Counted from the first letter of the stretch, positions 7,248 to 15,166 are shown. The stretch: 64,000 bases of DNA from Phycisphaerae bacterium (GCA_030426385.1 JAUHYI010000006.1:1-64000), one strand, 5' to 3'. Notes: generated by a model not told the origin, from the sequence alone. Translations and numbers: made by a program.

Positions 7248-8618
7248 ATGAGTGATGAACAGGCGATTACGATTGAGGAGCAATTGGCTCAGGAAATCGC
7301 ACGTCGTGAAAACGCTGAAGCTCAACTGGCCGAAGCGACCGAAAAGTTTACGCGTAAAGAAGAACGCACGCGGCAGATTCTCGACACCGCGAACGATGCG
7401 TTTTTAGCGACCAATATTTTTGGCGACATCATTGAATGGAACAGTACCGCGACAGAACTGTTCGGCTATGACATTGCTGATGTGGGTGGCACTAGCATTG
7501 ATGTGGTGTTGAAGCCGAATACAAATAGCGATGCGAAGCCACTGGATACTTGCCTGGCTGTGGTGCTCAATGCCGTGGGCGAAGAGTATCGCGGGGAGAT
7601 GCTAGGTATTCATCGCGATGGCCATACATTTCCGATTGAGGTTTCGATCTCAGCGATGGTATGGAAAGACAGTTTCTTTTTCAACGTATTCGTTCACGAT
7701 ATCTCTAACAAGAAGCAGATGCAGGCCGAGATGGCACGTGCGCAAAAACTCGAATCCATCGGACGATTAGCCGCAGGTATTGCTCATGAAATTAATACGC
7801 CGACGCAATACGTATCTGACAATGTGGGATTCGTGCAAGATACTTTCAAGAACATTGCGGTACTTCTCAAAGACATATCGCCGTTGCTGGCTGTGGCACG
7901 AACAGGCGTGGTGCCTGAATCATTAGTGAAACAAATTGAATCGCATATCGAGGAAGCGCAGTTGGAATTTACCTTGGAAGAAGTTCCAGAAGCGATTCAG
8001 GAAGCGGCCCAGGGCGTGGAACGCGTTGCTGAAATTGTGCGTTCGATGAAAAATTTCGCGCACCCGGGCGTAGATACGATGACGCCGATTGATCTAAACG
8101 AATCGATCCGAAGCACGATCACCGTCAGTCGCAGCGAATGGCGATATGCCGCACAGTTGACCTCGGATTTGGATGAGAGTTTGCCAAAGGTGACCTGTTT
8201 TCCCGGCGATTTGAATCAAGTGATCTTGAATCTGATCGTGAATGCTGCCCATGCGGTGGCGGATCGTTACGGCGATGATTCGGATCAGGGGTTGATTCAC
8301 GTGACATCGACATGTGACAAAACACATGCCGTGATTCAAGTTCGAGACAATGGCACCGGTATGTCTAACGAAGTACGTGAGCGCATATTCGATCCGTTTT
8401 TCACCACCAAAGGGGTGGGCAAAGGAACGGGCCAGGGGTTGTCGCTGGCGTTTAACGTGATCACGGAAAAACATTCAGGCACGATTGATGTGGAATCCAT
8501 CGAAGGCGAGGGCACTACATTTAAGATTCGCTTGCCATTGCATGTTGATACAGCCAAAACAAATTTTTCGGTATCTGATGACGAGTTAGGGGCCACAGCA
8601 CGGGAGGAATCACAATGA
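7248..8618 (+). CDS. Soluble PAS-domain sensor histidine kinase
   Basis: A 456-residue cytoplasmic two-component kinase. The ATG at 7248 has AGGGGA 9 nt upstream and is preferred over an in-frame GTG 12 codons earlier. Order: an N-terminal coiled coil (about 1-45, rich in Glu/Gln/Ala), a PAS domain (about 45-160, I-L-D-T-A-N-D-A-F-L...I-I-E-W-N), an H box with phospho-accepting H180 in A-G-I-A-H-E-I-N-T-P, a long helical insert, an N box D-L-N-Q-V-I-L-N-L-I-V-N-A-A-H-A, a G1 box R-D-N-G-T-G-M, and F/G2 boxes I-F-D-P-F-F-T-T-K-G...G-T-G-Q-G-L-S-L. There are no membrane segments, so the signal is internal or small-molecule. It overlaps the next gene at ATGA; the two following response regulators are its likely targets. 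Confidence 0.9.
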   Translation: MSDEQAITIEEQLAQEIARRENAEAQLAEATEKFTRKEERTRQILDTANDAFLATNIFGDIIEWNSTATELFGYDIADVGGTSIDVVLKPNTNSDAKPLDTCLAVVLNAVGEEYRGEMLGIHRDGHTFPIEVSISAMVWKDSFFFNVFVHDISNKKQMQAEMARAQKLESIGRLAAGIAHEINTPTQYVSDNVGFVQDTFKNIAVLLKDISPLLAVARTGVVPESLVKQIESHIEEAQLEFTLEEVPEAIQEAAQGVERVAEIVRSMKNFAHPGVDTMTPIDLNESIRSTITVSRSEWRYAAQLTSDLDESLPKVTCFPGDLNQVILNLIVNAAHAVADRYGDDSDQGLIHVTSTCDKTHAVIQVRDNGTGMSNEVRERIFDPFFTTKGVGKGTGQGLSLAFNVITEKHSGTIDVESIEGEGTTFKIRLPLHVDTAKTNFSVSDDELGATAREESQ

Positions 8619-9844
8619 CAACGAATATTCTGTTTGTTGATGATGAAGCCTGCGTTCTGCGTGGCTTGAAGCGATCGCTATGGGAGATGAAAGATCAATG
8701 GAATATGCAATTTGTCACCAGTGGCTTTGAAGCCCTCGAATACATGGCCAAAAATCCTGTGGATGTCATCGTGTCTGACATGCGCATGCCTTCGATGAAC
8801 GGCGCGATCTTGTTGGGACAAGTCAAGCAACAGTTCCCGAGCGTGGTGCGTTTGATTCTTTCGGGTTATGCCGATGAGGAAATGGTGGTTCGCGCGGTGA
8901 ATACTGCCCATCGCTATCTGTCCAAACCTTGTGATCCAGTTTTACTGCGTGCCACGATTGATCGAACCATCGCATTGCGCACGAGTTTGAAATCGCCGAG
9001 GCTTCGCGCCTTGGTTGGGGAGATTGGCACCTTGCCTTCGCCGCCGGAAATGCAGCAACGCATGAATGAACGATTGGCCCGCACGCAATGTAATCTCGAT
9101 CAAGTCGCCGCGGTGGTGACCGAAGATCCTGCGATGTCGGCAAAAGTTTTGCAACTGGTGAATTCATCGTTTTTCGGCCTGGGCCGTGAGGTGGTGGATA
9201 TCGCTGATGCGGTAAAAATGCTGGGACTTGATCTGTTGCAAACGCTGGTATTGTCGGTCAATATTTTCGAGGAATTTCAAGAAGAATCCCAAATCATTCA
9301 GGGTGTGGCTACACATAGCATGCGAACCGCAAGCATCATGCGTCAGATCATGACCAACTATGTGGATGATTCAACCATGGTTAGCGCAGCTATTTCCGGC
9401 GCCATGTTGCATGACGTGGGCCAGTTGATGCTGGTGCGTCGTGATGGTGCGAAGTATCGAGAAATTATTGACGAAGCGCACAATGGCATGGGCACGCTCA
9501 TTGAACTCGAAGAGGAAGCATTCGGCGCCGATCACGCCAAGTTGGGCGCCTACTTGATGGCATTGTGGAATTTGCCGGACCCGGTTGTGGAAGCGGTCGC
9601 TTACCATCACACACCATCAGCGTGTGCGGATAGCGAGTTGTCGCCGTTGTCGTTTGTGCATCTGGCCGATGCGATTGATCACAGCCAGGAAAACATCGGC
9701 CCAATCGGTGCGCCGCTGGATGTGATTTATCTCGAACATGTGGGTTTGCAACAAGCGGTCTATGAATATTTTCCCGCCGCCAAACGGCCCGCAACTAAGC
9801 CACACCATGAAGAGAAAATTGTTACCGCGCGGAGGGCTGTATGA
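8615..9844 (+). CDS. Response regulator with HDOD output domain
   Basis: A 409-residue protein whose ATG overlaps the kinase stop (ATGA), indicating translational coupling. Residues 1-120 are a receiver domain: acidic pair in F-V-D-D-E, phospho-acceptor D55 in V-S-D-M-R-M-P, Ser in I-L-S-G-Y, Lys in Y-L-S-K-P. Residues about 135-330 are an HDOD domain (L-P-S-P-P-E-M-Q-Q-R, V-V-T-E-D-P-A-M-S-A-K-V-L-Q-L-V-N-S-S-F-F, later A-M-L-H-D-V-G-Q-L and V-A-Y-H-H). HDOD domains are HD-superfamily scaffolds that usually lack catalysis and act in signalling, motility or second-messenger control. It overlaps the next gene, again by ATGA. Confidence 0.88.
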   Translation: MTTNILFVDDEACVLRGLKRSLWEMKDQWNMQFVTSGFEALEYMAKNPVDVIVSDMRMPSMNGAILLGQVKQQFPSVVRLILSGYADEEMVVRAVNTAHRYLSKPCDPVLLRATIDRTIALRTSLKSPRLRALVGEIGTLPSPPEMQQRMNERLARTQCNLDQVAAVVTEDPAMSAKVLQLVNSSFFGLGREVVDIADAVKMLGLDLLQTLVLSVNIFEEFQEESQIIQGVATHSMRTASIMRQIMTNYVDDSTMVSAAISGAMLHDVGQLMLVRRDGAKYREIIDEAHNGMGTLIELEEEAFGADHAKLGAYLMALWNLPDPVVEAVAYHHTPSACADSELSPLSFVHLADAIDHSQENIGPIGAPLDVIYLEHVGLQQAVYEYFPAAKRPATKPHHEEKIVTARRAV

Positions 9845-10953
9845 AACATAGCATTCTATTAGTGGATGACGATCCGCATATTCTCAACGGTTACCGTCGA
9901 CGGCTGAAACGGAACTATGACGTCCATACCGCCGAAGGACCTGCAGAGGGTTTGATTAAAATTAACAGTGGGCACGCGTTTGCCCTGGTGCTGTCTGATA
10001 TGAAGATGCCCAAGATGTCAGGCGTGGAATTTTTACAGATTGTAAAAAAAAGTCATCCCGATATCGTGCGCGTCATGTTGACCGGCAATGCGGACCAACA
10101 AACAGCCATGGATGCGGTTAATGAAGGTGCTATCTTTCGATTTCTAACCAAGCCATGCGATACAGAACGCATGACCGAAACGCTCAACGATGCGACTCGA
10201 CAATACGAATTGCAATTGGCGGAACGCGAACTATTGCAAAAGACTGTGCGCGGCAGCATCAAGATGTTGGTCGATGTGTTATCGATTGCCGAGCCTGAAG
10301 CGTTTGGCCGATCAATGAAACTCAAAGATCGATTGGTCGAAACGTGCCGAGCGTTATCGATTCCGTGTGATTGGACGTTGGAATTAGCAGCGATGTTGTC
10401 AGATCTAGGCGTGGTGACATTGCCTGTACCAATTCGACAAAAGCTGGCTGAGGGGAAACTTCTCAAGCCTTCGGAAAGTGCGTTTGTAAAACAAGTCCCA
10501 GAGACCACGCAACATTTGATTGCCAATATTCCCCGTCTCGAGCCCGTCGCAGAACTTTTACGGTACCAGTCCATCAAATTTTCAGACGATCCAGCGATGC
10601 CCGTTGAAGCACGCTTGTTGTGTTTGATGATCGACATGGCACGGCTCGAAGCCCAAGGCTCAACCTCGGTCGAAGCGTGTACGAAATTGCGTGATCAAGA
10701 GGATAAATATGACCTGCAAATACTCGATAAGATCCTGGCCAATCTGGTGCAATCGCCCGAAGCCAAGCCCGTGGAGATTCCCGTTTCATCTGTGAACATC
10801 GGCCACATTATTGCCGAAGATGTGACGACCACTGACGATCGTCTGCTCGTGCGCGCGGGCCAATGCGTGACTGAAGCGATTCAGATTGCACTGATTAATT
10901 ATGTGCGCTATGAGACCATCGACGACCGCGTGGTTGTCCTCGAAGCAGCATGA
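9841..10953 (+). CDS. Response regulator with degenerate HD-GYP-like output domain
   Basis: A 370-residue third member of the coupled set. Residues 1-120 are a receiver (V-D-D-D, acceptor D53 in L-S-D-M-K-M-P, T in M-L-T-G-N, K in F-L-T-K-P). The middle (about 130-290) follows the helical layout of HD-GYP phosphodiesterases, but the HD dyad is replaced: L-A-A-M-L-S-D-L-G-V-V-T-L-P stands where active enzymes have L-x-H-D-x-G-K. The GYP loop and later metal ligands are not visible. It is therefore probably a non-catalytic output. A C-terminal segment (D-V-T-T-T-D-D-R-L-L-V-R-A-G-Q) resembles the small beta domain seen in HD-GYP-linked regulators. A role alongside the HDOD regulator in a phosphorelay is inferred from the operon only. 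Confidence 0.8.
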   Translation: MKHSILLVDDDPHILNGYRRRLKRNYDVHTAEGPAEGLIKINSGHAFALVLSDMKMPKMSGVEFLQIVKKSHPDIVRVMLTGNADQQTAMDAVNEGAIFRFLTKPCDTERMTETLNDATRQYELQLAERELLQKTVRGSIKMLVDVLSIAEPEAFGRSMKLKDRLVETCRALSIPCDWTLELAAMLSDLGVVTLPVPIRQKLAEGKLLKPSESAFVKQVPETTQHLIANIPRLEPVAELLRYQSIKFSDDPAMPVEARLLCLMIDMARLEAQGSTSVEACTKLRDQEDKYDLQILDKILANLVQSPEAKPVEIPVSSVNIGHIIAEDVTTTDDRLLVRAGQCVTEAIQIALINYVRYETIDDRVVVLEAA

Positions 10954-11058
10954 TGGAGCATTGCTTGAAACGCATTGTGTTAATCATTGTGAATTGATCG
11001 CTTGCCGAAAGCGTATGAAAAATATTGATCCGAGATGCTGTTGCGGGATCATGTCGAT

Positions 11059-11172
11059 AATACGAATTACGATAAATACTCGCGCGTAGTTTTTAGTTAG
11101 CTCCCGGTGAATACCGGGAGTTTGTGTGATGGGAAAATTGAGGCCGAGCGAGTTTTTAATGGGATTGGTATA
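11059..11172 (-). repeat. Family A palindromic repeat, copy 1
   Basis: Closely matches the reverse complement of 13825-13937. It ends in GGGATTGGTATA, contains two ACTCGCGCG-like blocks (one as GAGCGAG here) and a central hairpin with 9-bp arms, CTCCCGGTG and its partner around AAT. Its copies lie on either side of rpsF-ssb-rplI. Confidence 0.75.
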
Positions 11173-11390
11173 ACGCGCGAGTTCATACGCCCCGGAATTT
11201 TTAACGAAATTAATTGGATCACGCGCGCTTGCGCCGCGTTTGTGCGCACAACTACACAACACGACCCACTAAAAAATGTAGCACCCTGAATTTTTTTTTA
11301 ATGCGGAATGCCCCATGGGTTAACACAAATTGAACGGGATGATCCCGCCACCCATGCGCGCACAAACGCGCCCTTCCACCCCTCTATAGC

Positions 11391-11465
11391 CCCCCCCCCA
11401 CGTTTCCCTTGGTTTATATGTACGACCAAGGTGACACGAATAACCAAGGGAAACGTGGGGGGGGG
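11391..11465. repeat. 24-bp perfect inverted repeat with poly-C/poly-G ends
   Basis: Left arm 11391-11414 (nine C, then ACGTTTCCCTTGGTT) and right arm 11442-11465 (AACCAAGGGAAACGT, then nine G), with a 27-nt loop that repeats the CCAAGG motif once more. It would form a very stable hairpin on either strand. There is no T run, so it is not a classical terminator. Confidence 0.75.
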
Positions 11466-11826
11466 TGGGGATGCGGTGTTTGATCCTTGGGTGGTCGAGC
11501 CATGGTCTGGTAACGGTCGAGGTAACGTTCGACGAGGTACTGGTAATGGGAGAGTCGGCGGTCCAAGCAGGCTACGCATACGGTTTTGTGACGGTTCGTC
11601 CTGCTGCGGTCGTGGTGACTCTCCCCAATCGGCCGTGGCCAGCGACGAAGACCTGCGAGCAAAACCCCAATTTTCCGGCTTATTCACGAGTTTATCCTGT
11701 GATAACCCACCGGTTTATCATCGGGTTTGGGGTGCGGTTTATGTGGCGGGTTATCACTGCGTTTGCCCCTGTTGTCGCAGGGGGGATCGATCCGATCAGG
11801 CCGGGGTGGCAAAGCCAGTGGGGGGG

Positions 11827-11835
11827 TGGTATAAT
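11827..11835 (+). promoter_or_regulatory. Extended -10 promoter of the rpsF operon
   Basis: TG-G-TATAAT (TATAAT at 11830-11835) is a consensus extended -10 element. No good -35 box is seen 17 nt upstream, as is usual for this class. The predicted leader is about 155 nt and contains the hairpin at 11936-11967. Confidence 0.5.
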
Positions 11836-11935
11836 CACCGATTCGAGTTAACCAACGTCGTCCGGTCTGCTCGCTGAGCTGTTTTGTGGTGATCCGTGAA
11901 GGTGATCGATAAGGCAGGCATCAGTTGGGTGTGAC

Positions 11936-11967
11936 CCGAGGCCGCATCACGTGAATGCGGCTACCGG
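11936..11967 (+). promoter_or_regulatory. Candidate ribosomal protein S6 leader hairpin
   Basis: In the 5' leader of rpsF, GCCGCAT (11941-11947) pairs with ATGCGGC (11955-11961) across a 7-nt loop, flanked by CCGAG on the left and TACCGG on the right. A stem-loop next to a bulged CCG trinucleotide is the known hallmark of the S6:S18-binding leader that autoregulates rpsF operons. The assignment rests on position and visual similarity only. Confidence 0.4.
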
Positions 11968-11995
11968 ATGACAAAAATCGCGAAAGACCATCATT

Positions 11996-12502
11996 ATGGC
12001 CAATGCAAAATCGAGTGAGCGTACGCTGTACGAAGGCATGTTCCTGTATCCGCAAAGCTTCGGCCCGAACCTGGGTGCGGCAGCGGATGAAGTGAAATCC
12101 ATTCTGGAACGAGCCGGTGCAGAACTGGTGTTGTTGACGAAGTGGGACGAACGACGTTTGGCCTACGAAATCCAAGGCCAGAAGCGCGGCGTGTATTTGC
12201 TGGCCTATTTCTATTGCCCAGGCGTTGGCATTTCCAGCATCGAACGCGATTGCAACCTGTCGGAAAACGTGTTGCGGGCCATGTGCCTCAAAGCCGATCA
12301 CATGGGCGAAACTGAATTGGAAGCTGCCAAGGAAGAATTCACCGACATTGCCGTTGAAGTAGCCACACGTGGCGAACAGGGCGAAGCTGGCGAACAGACT
12401 GAAGCTGTCAAAGAACAAGAAGCCGAAGTTGCCAGCGAAGCGACGGATGCTGAAGGCGAAACGCCATCAGACACGACCGAAGCTGTCGCCGCTGATGCGT
12501 AA
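11996..12502 (+). CDS. rpsF: 30S ribosomal protein bS6 with acidic C-terminal extension
   Basis: A 168-residue protein. Residues 1-105 are the bS6 fold: Y-E-G-M-F-L-Y-P near the N-terminus, L-T-K-W-D-E-R-R-L-A-Y-E-I-Q-G-Q-K-R-G-V-Y in the middle (the S6 K-W...R-L-A-Y-x-I pattern) and a C-terminal strand ending A-M-C-L-K-A-D-H. bS6 binds 16S rRNA with bS18 in the small subunit. The last 60 residues are a low-complexity Ala/Glu/Thr/Val tail not found in the E. coli protein; acidic S6 tails are known (E. coli adds glutamates). It is the first gene of an operon with ssb and rplI; rpsR, usually between ssb and rplI, is absent. There is no obvious strong ribosome site. Confidence 0.93.
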   Translation: MANAKSSERTLYEGMFLYPQSFGPNLGAAADEVKSILERAGAELVLLTKWDERRLAYEIQGQKRGVYLLAYFYCPGVGISSIERDCNLSENVLRAMCLKADHMGETELEAAKEEFTDIAVEVATRGEQGEAGEQTEAVKEQEAEVASEATDAEGETPSDTTEAVAADA

Positions 12503-12543
12503 TCATATTCAGGACTTGGAAGACCTGGAAGAAAGGCAACACC

Positions 12544-13047
12544 ATGGCCAGCTATAACAAAGTCCTGTTGATGGGTAACCTCACCCGCGACCCGGAGCTT
12601 CGGCATCTGCCCAGCAACACCGCGGTCGTCGGCCTCGGGCTGGCGGTCAATGAGCGATGGCGCAACAAGCAGACCGACCAGTGGGAAGAACGCGTCAATT
12701 TTATTGATTGCGAAGCGTTCGGACGCACCGCTGAAATTATCCAGCAGTATTTCCAGAAGGGCCGACCCATTTTTATCGAAGGCAAGCTACGCCTCGATCA
12801 ATGGCAGGACAAAGAAGGCAACAATCGATCCAAACTCAAAGTGGTGATCGATAGTTTCGAATTTGTCGGCGGACGTGGTGAAGGCGAAGGTGGCGGCGGT
12901 GCCGGTGGTGGTGGGGGCGGCGGCAACTACCAATCCGGTCGTTCCTCGGCACCAGCACGTTCGGGCGGAAACAGTGGTGGCGGATACAACAGCCCCGCGG
13001 GTAACGATGTGCACGAGCCAATCGATCACAACGATATTCCGTTCTAA
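12544..13047 (+). CDS. ssb: Single-stranded DNA-binding protein
   Basis: A 167-residue protein. The N-terminal OB fold is evident from M-A-S-Y-N-K-V-L-L-M-G-N-L-T-R-D-P-E-L-R, then V-N-E-R-W, F-I-D-C-E-A-F-G-R-T-A-E and the I-F-I-E-G-K-L-R-L-D-Q-W strand with W-Q-D-K-E-G. Residues about 112-155 form a Gly-rich flexible linker. The chain ends in D-I-P-F, the conserved acidic tip by which SSB recruits replication and repair partners. An AAGG site lies just upstream of the ATG, 41 nt after rpsF. Confidence 0.95.
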   Translation: MASYNKVLLMGNLTRDPELRHLPSNTAVVGLGLAVNERWRNKQTDQWEERVNFIDCEAFGRTAEIIQQYFQKGRPIFIEGKLRLDQWQDKEGNNRSKLKVVIDSFEFVGGRGEGEGGGGAGGGGGGGNYQSGRSSAPARSGGNSGGGYNSPAGNDVHEPIDHNDIPF

Positions 13048-13079
13048 ATTTACATTTTAAAAACCATTTTTATGTTGAC

Positions 13080-13121
13080 GTTCGGCCGAGTCTGATTCAC
13101 GTGAATCACTCAGAACCGAAC
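13080..13121 (+). other. Long hairpin between ssb and rplI
   Basis: GTTCGG (13080-13085) pairs with CCGAAC (13116-13121). Inside, TCTGATTCAC faces GTGAATC...TCAGA with a perfect 14-nt palindrome at the centre (13094-13107). It may be an mRNA-processing or attenuation structure in the gap where rpsR often lies. Confidence 0.5.
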
Positions 13122-13163
13122 GCCTAACTCCCTCTCATTCATTAATGAGGAAGGACAGCGACG

Positions 13164-13721
13164 ATGAAAACTATCAAATTACTCCTGACGGAAAACGTCG
13201 ACAATCTCGGCATCGTAGGCGACGTGGTCAACGTCAAAGCAGGCTATGCACGCAACTATCTGTTGCCGCGCGGTCTGGCTGGTGAACCAACCGAGGGCAA
13301 CATCGCACGTCTGGCTGAACGTCGGGCTATCGTCGAAGCAGAAATGCTCGAGTTGCGTAAACAGACCGAAGCGATGTTCGCGAAAATCCAGGATTACGAA
13401 ATTACCCTGCAACGCAGCCACAACGAGCAAGGCATTCTCTTTGGTGGCGTGAGCCAGCATGACATTGCTGAGCAACTGCGGGCCGACGGGTTCGACATCG
13501 ATGATCGCGTGGTTCGCATCGGACAGACCATCAAGCGTCTGGATTCCTACGACATACCCGTGGTGTTGGCTCAGGACTTGAAAACGGAAATCAAGCTGTG
13601 GGTGGTTTCCGATCGTCCGGCGGAAGAATTGGAAGCCGAAGAACGCGAGTCTGGCCAAAGCCGTGAATCAGCCGGTGCTGATGACGAAGAGTTGGTCGCC
13701 GCTGAAGCGGATGAAGATTGA
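13164..13721 (+). CDS. rplI: 50S ribosomal protein bL9 with acidic C-terminal extension
   Basis: A 185-residue protein. The N-terminal domain has the bL9 signature: M-K-x-I-x-L-L-L-T-E-N-V-D-N-L-G, then G-D-V-V-N-V-K-A-G-Y-A-R-N-Y-L-L-P-R-G-L-A. The long connecting helix (about 45-80) and the C-terminal rRNA-binding domain (L-F-G-G-V-S-Q-H-D-I-A) follow. bL9 sits near the L1 stalk and helps keep the frame. The last 35 residues are an extra Glu/Ala/Ser-rich tail, as in this operon's S6. A GAGGAAGGA ribosome site lies before the ATG. It is the last gene of the operon, followed by a terminator. Confidence 0.95.
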   Translation: MKTIKLLLTENVDNLGIVGDVVNVKAGYARNYLLPRGLAGEPTEGNIARLAERRAIVEAEMLELRKQTEAMFAKIQDYEITLQRSHNEQGILFGGVSQHDIAEQLRADGFDIDDRVVRIGQTIKRLDSYDIPVVLAQDLKTEIKLWVVSDRPAEELEAEERESGQSRESAGADDEELVAAEADED

Positions 13722-13786
13722 TTTGATGGCCCATGAATAAGCGTCGTTCGAACGCGATTTCAAGCGACAATAAAAGCTAAATAAAA

Positions 13787-13816
13787 ACCCATGCCAGCAC
13801 GGCGTGGGTTTTTTTA
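13787..13816 (+). terminator. Rho-independent terminator after rplI
   Basis: ACCCATGCC pairs with GGCGTGGGT (one G-T wobble) across a short loop and is followed by a run of T. Five A residues before the stem could also make it work for the opposite strand. Confidence 0.85.
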
Positions 13817-13824
13817 TGGCGTGT

Positions 13825-13937
13825 TATACCCATCCCGTTAAAAACTCGCGCGGCCTCAATTTTCCCTTCACACAAACTCCCGGTATTCACCGGGAGCTAA
13901 TAAAAACTACGCGCGAGTATTTATCGTAATCCGTATT
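13825..13937 (+). repeat. Family A palindromic repeat, copy 2
   Basis: Near-identical to the reverse complement of 11059-11172. Starts TATACCCATCCCGTTAAAAA, holds the CTCCCGGTATT hairpin and ends next to the family B element. The pair of copies is inverted around rpsF-ssb-rplI. Confidence 0.75.
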
Positions 13938-14079
13938 ATACCAATGCCACAAAAAGCACACGCGTGGTTTTATAGTTAGCCGCCGCCTTTATGGTGGCGT
14001 GAATCGTAGGGTAAACACAGGCCCTCGCGCCGCCATAAAGGCGGCGGCTAACGTGCGAGTTCTATGTGGGATTGGTATT
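13937..14079 (+). repeat. Family B palindromic repeat, copy 1
   Basis: Bounded by ATACCAAT on the left and ATTGGTAT on the right (terminal inverted repeats). Inside, GTTAGCCGCCGCCTTTATGG is repeated inverted as CCATAAAGGCGGCGGCTAAC about 40 nt further on. Related copies are at 27972 and 43540. Confidence 0.75.
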
Positions 14080-14197
14080 AGGCATTATCGCGATAGTTCA
14101 ATCGCAGCGCAATGCCGTGCGAATGGCGATGATGCCAGTTTTCAGTGCTTGCAACTGGGCGATATTGTCATTGCATCGTGTGTCGTTGCATCACTGT

Positions 14198-15166
14198 TCA
14201 TCGCATCTTTTCTGACAAATCAAACGACGCGGACACGGGCACATGATCGGAACCTTTAATCAAATCAGGATCATGCAACACCATCGGCGAATTGGGGATG
14301 AGCCGTTTAGCCATCGCGGGACTGGCCAGGATGTAATCGAAAATCGTGTTGGGGTAACGCGTGCTGGGATAGGTGATGCGCTGTGTGGTCGATAGCTTCG
14401 CGTGCATGTCTGCCAATATCGGTGTGCCATTGTCGGCTGGTTGCAACAGGGTTTGGACGCCTTCCTCATCGGGATTGGAATTGCAATCGCCCACAAGCAA
14501 TAACATCGCATCCGGTTTTTCCGCGAGATAGTCACCAATGATCTGGCGAACACGCGTGGCCTCCGCAGTGCGCCAATTAACGCTATTGGGATCGCCTGCT
14601 CCATCGCGCCGAGACTTGAGATGCACGACACACAGGTCGACCACGTGATCATCACTGGCCTGAATTTTTGCCCAGACCAGATCACGAGCAAACTGCCACG
14701 TGCGCGTCGCGCCAGGCAAAGTTAACGTCTGGAAGCGATGGCTGGTCAAACTCACAATCGGCTTACGACTGATCAATCCCAGGTTGATCCCGCGCGAACT
14801 ATTCGTGGGGATCACCGCGATGTATTGATAACCGCTGTCGGGCAACAGATCACGCACCATGGCGGTGAGCAGGCCTTCGTTTTCTAATTCCTGGAATGCT
14901 ACCACATCCGCATCGGTCGCGGCGATGGCCTTGGCAATCAGTTCGATTTCGTCACGTGACTTCGGATCGTTGTCCTCATCTTTCGTGTAGGGATTGTCGA
15001 ACACGTCGAACATGTTTTCCAGGTTATATGTCGCAACGGTCAAGGTTTCCGCCTGCAAGAACATCGCTGGCGAAACCAGCCATATTGCCAATGTCATGAC
15101 GACGACGGCGAGGTATCGACGTGTGGCCGATGTGGTGATCATCCAATGACGCGAAAGGTAACGCAT
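14198..15166 (-). CDS. Exported endonuclease/exonuclease/phosphatase-family protein
   Basis: A 322-residue protein of the DNase I-like EEP fold. The ATG at 15166 is chosen because ACAGGAG lies 6-12 nt upstream; the frame opens five codons earlier. A membrane-spanning signal sequence (A-V-V-V-M-T-L-A-I-W-L...) precedes the domain. Catalytic landmarks: A-T-Y-N-L-E-N-M-F-D, V-A-F-Q-E-L-E-N (metal-binding Glu), V-V-H-L-K-S, V-G-D-C-N-S-N-P-D, F-D-Y-I-L-A-S and the terminal G-S-D-H-V-P-V-S. These enzymes hydrolyse phosphodiesters or phosphomonoesters with Mg2+. The substrate cannot be told from sequence; extracellular DNA or phosphate scavenging is possible. It is a single gene between the rplI repeat cluster and asnB. 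Confidence 0.85.
   Translation of the reverse strand: MRYLSRHWMITTSATRRYLAVVVMTLAIWLVSPAMFLQAETLTVATYNLENMFDVFDNPYTKDEDNDPKSRDEIELIAKAIAATDADVVAFQELENEGLLTAMVRDLLPDSGYQYIAVIPTNSSRGINLGLISRKPIVSLTSHRFQTLTLPGATRTWQFARDLVWAKIQASDDHVVDLCVVHLKSRRDGAGDPNSVNWRTAEATRVRQIIGDYLAEKPDAMLLLVGDCNSNPDEEGVQTLLQPADNGTPILADMHAKLSTTQRITYPSTRYPNTIFDYILASPAMAKRLIPNSPMVLHDPDLIKGSDHVPVSASFDLSEKMR

Larger units (their letters stand above)
10954..11826. other. Long intergenic region rich in repeats
   Basis: No protein-coding gene could be supported. It contains a family A repeat (11059-11172), a 24-bp perfect inverted repeat with poly-C/poly-G ends (11391-11465) and a 10-bp inverted repeat GTGATAACCC (11699-11708 with 11748-11757) before the promoter of the ribosomal operon. 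Confidence 0.5.
13722..14197. other. Intergenic region after rplI
   Basis: Occupied by the terminator (13787-13816) and two back-to-back repeats (family A 13825-13937, family B 13937-14079). No gene is seen in the remaining 118 nt. Confidence 0.6.

Noticed and set aside
11308-11877. 189-codon and overlapping frames across the inverted repeat before rpsF
   Set aside because: They run through the poly-C/poly-G hairpin and contain repeat-derived Pro/Gly/Arg strings; no start signal.
13999-14259. 86-codon frame starting M-N-R-R-V-N-T-G-P-R-A-A-I-K-A-A-A-N
   Set aside because: Translation of the family B repeat; similar peptides appear from the copies at 27.9 and 43.6 kb, which explains the apparent conservation.
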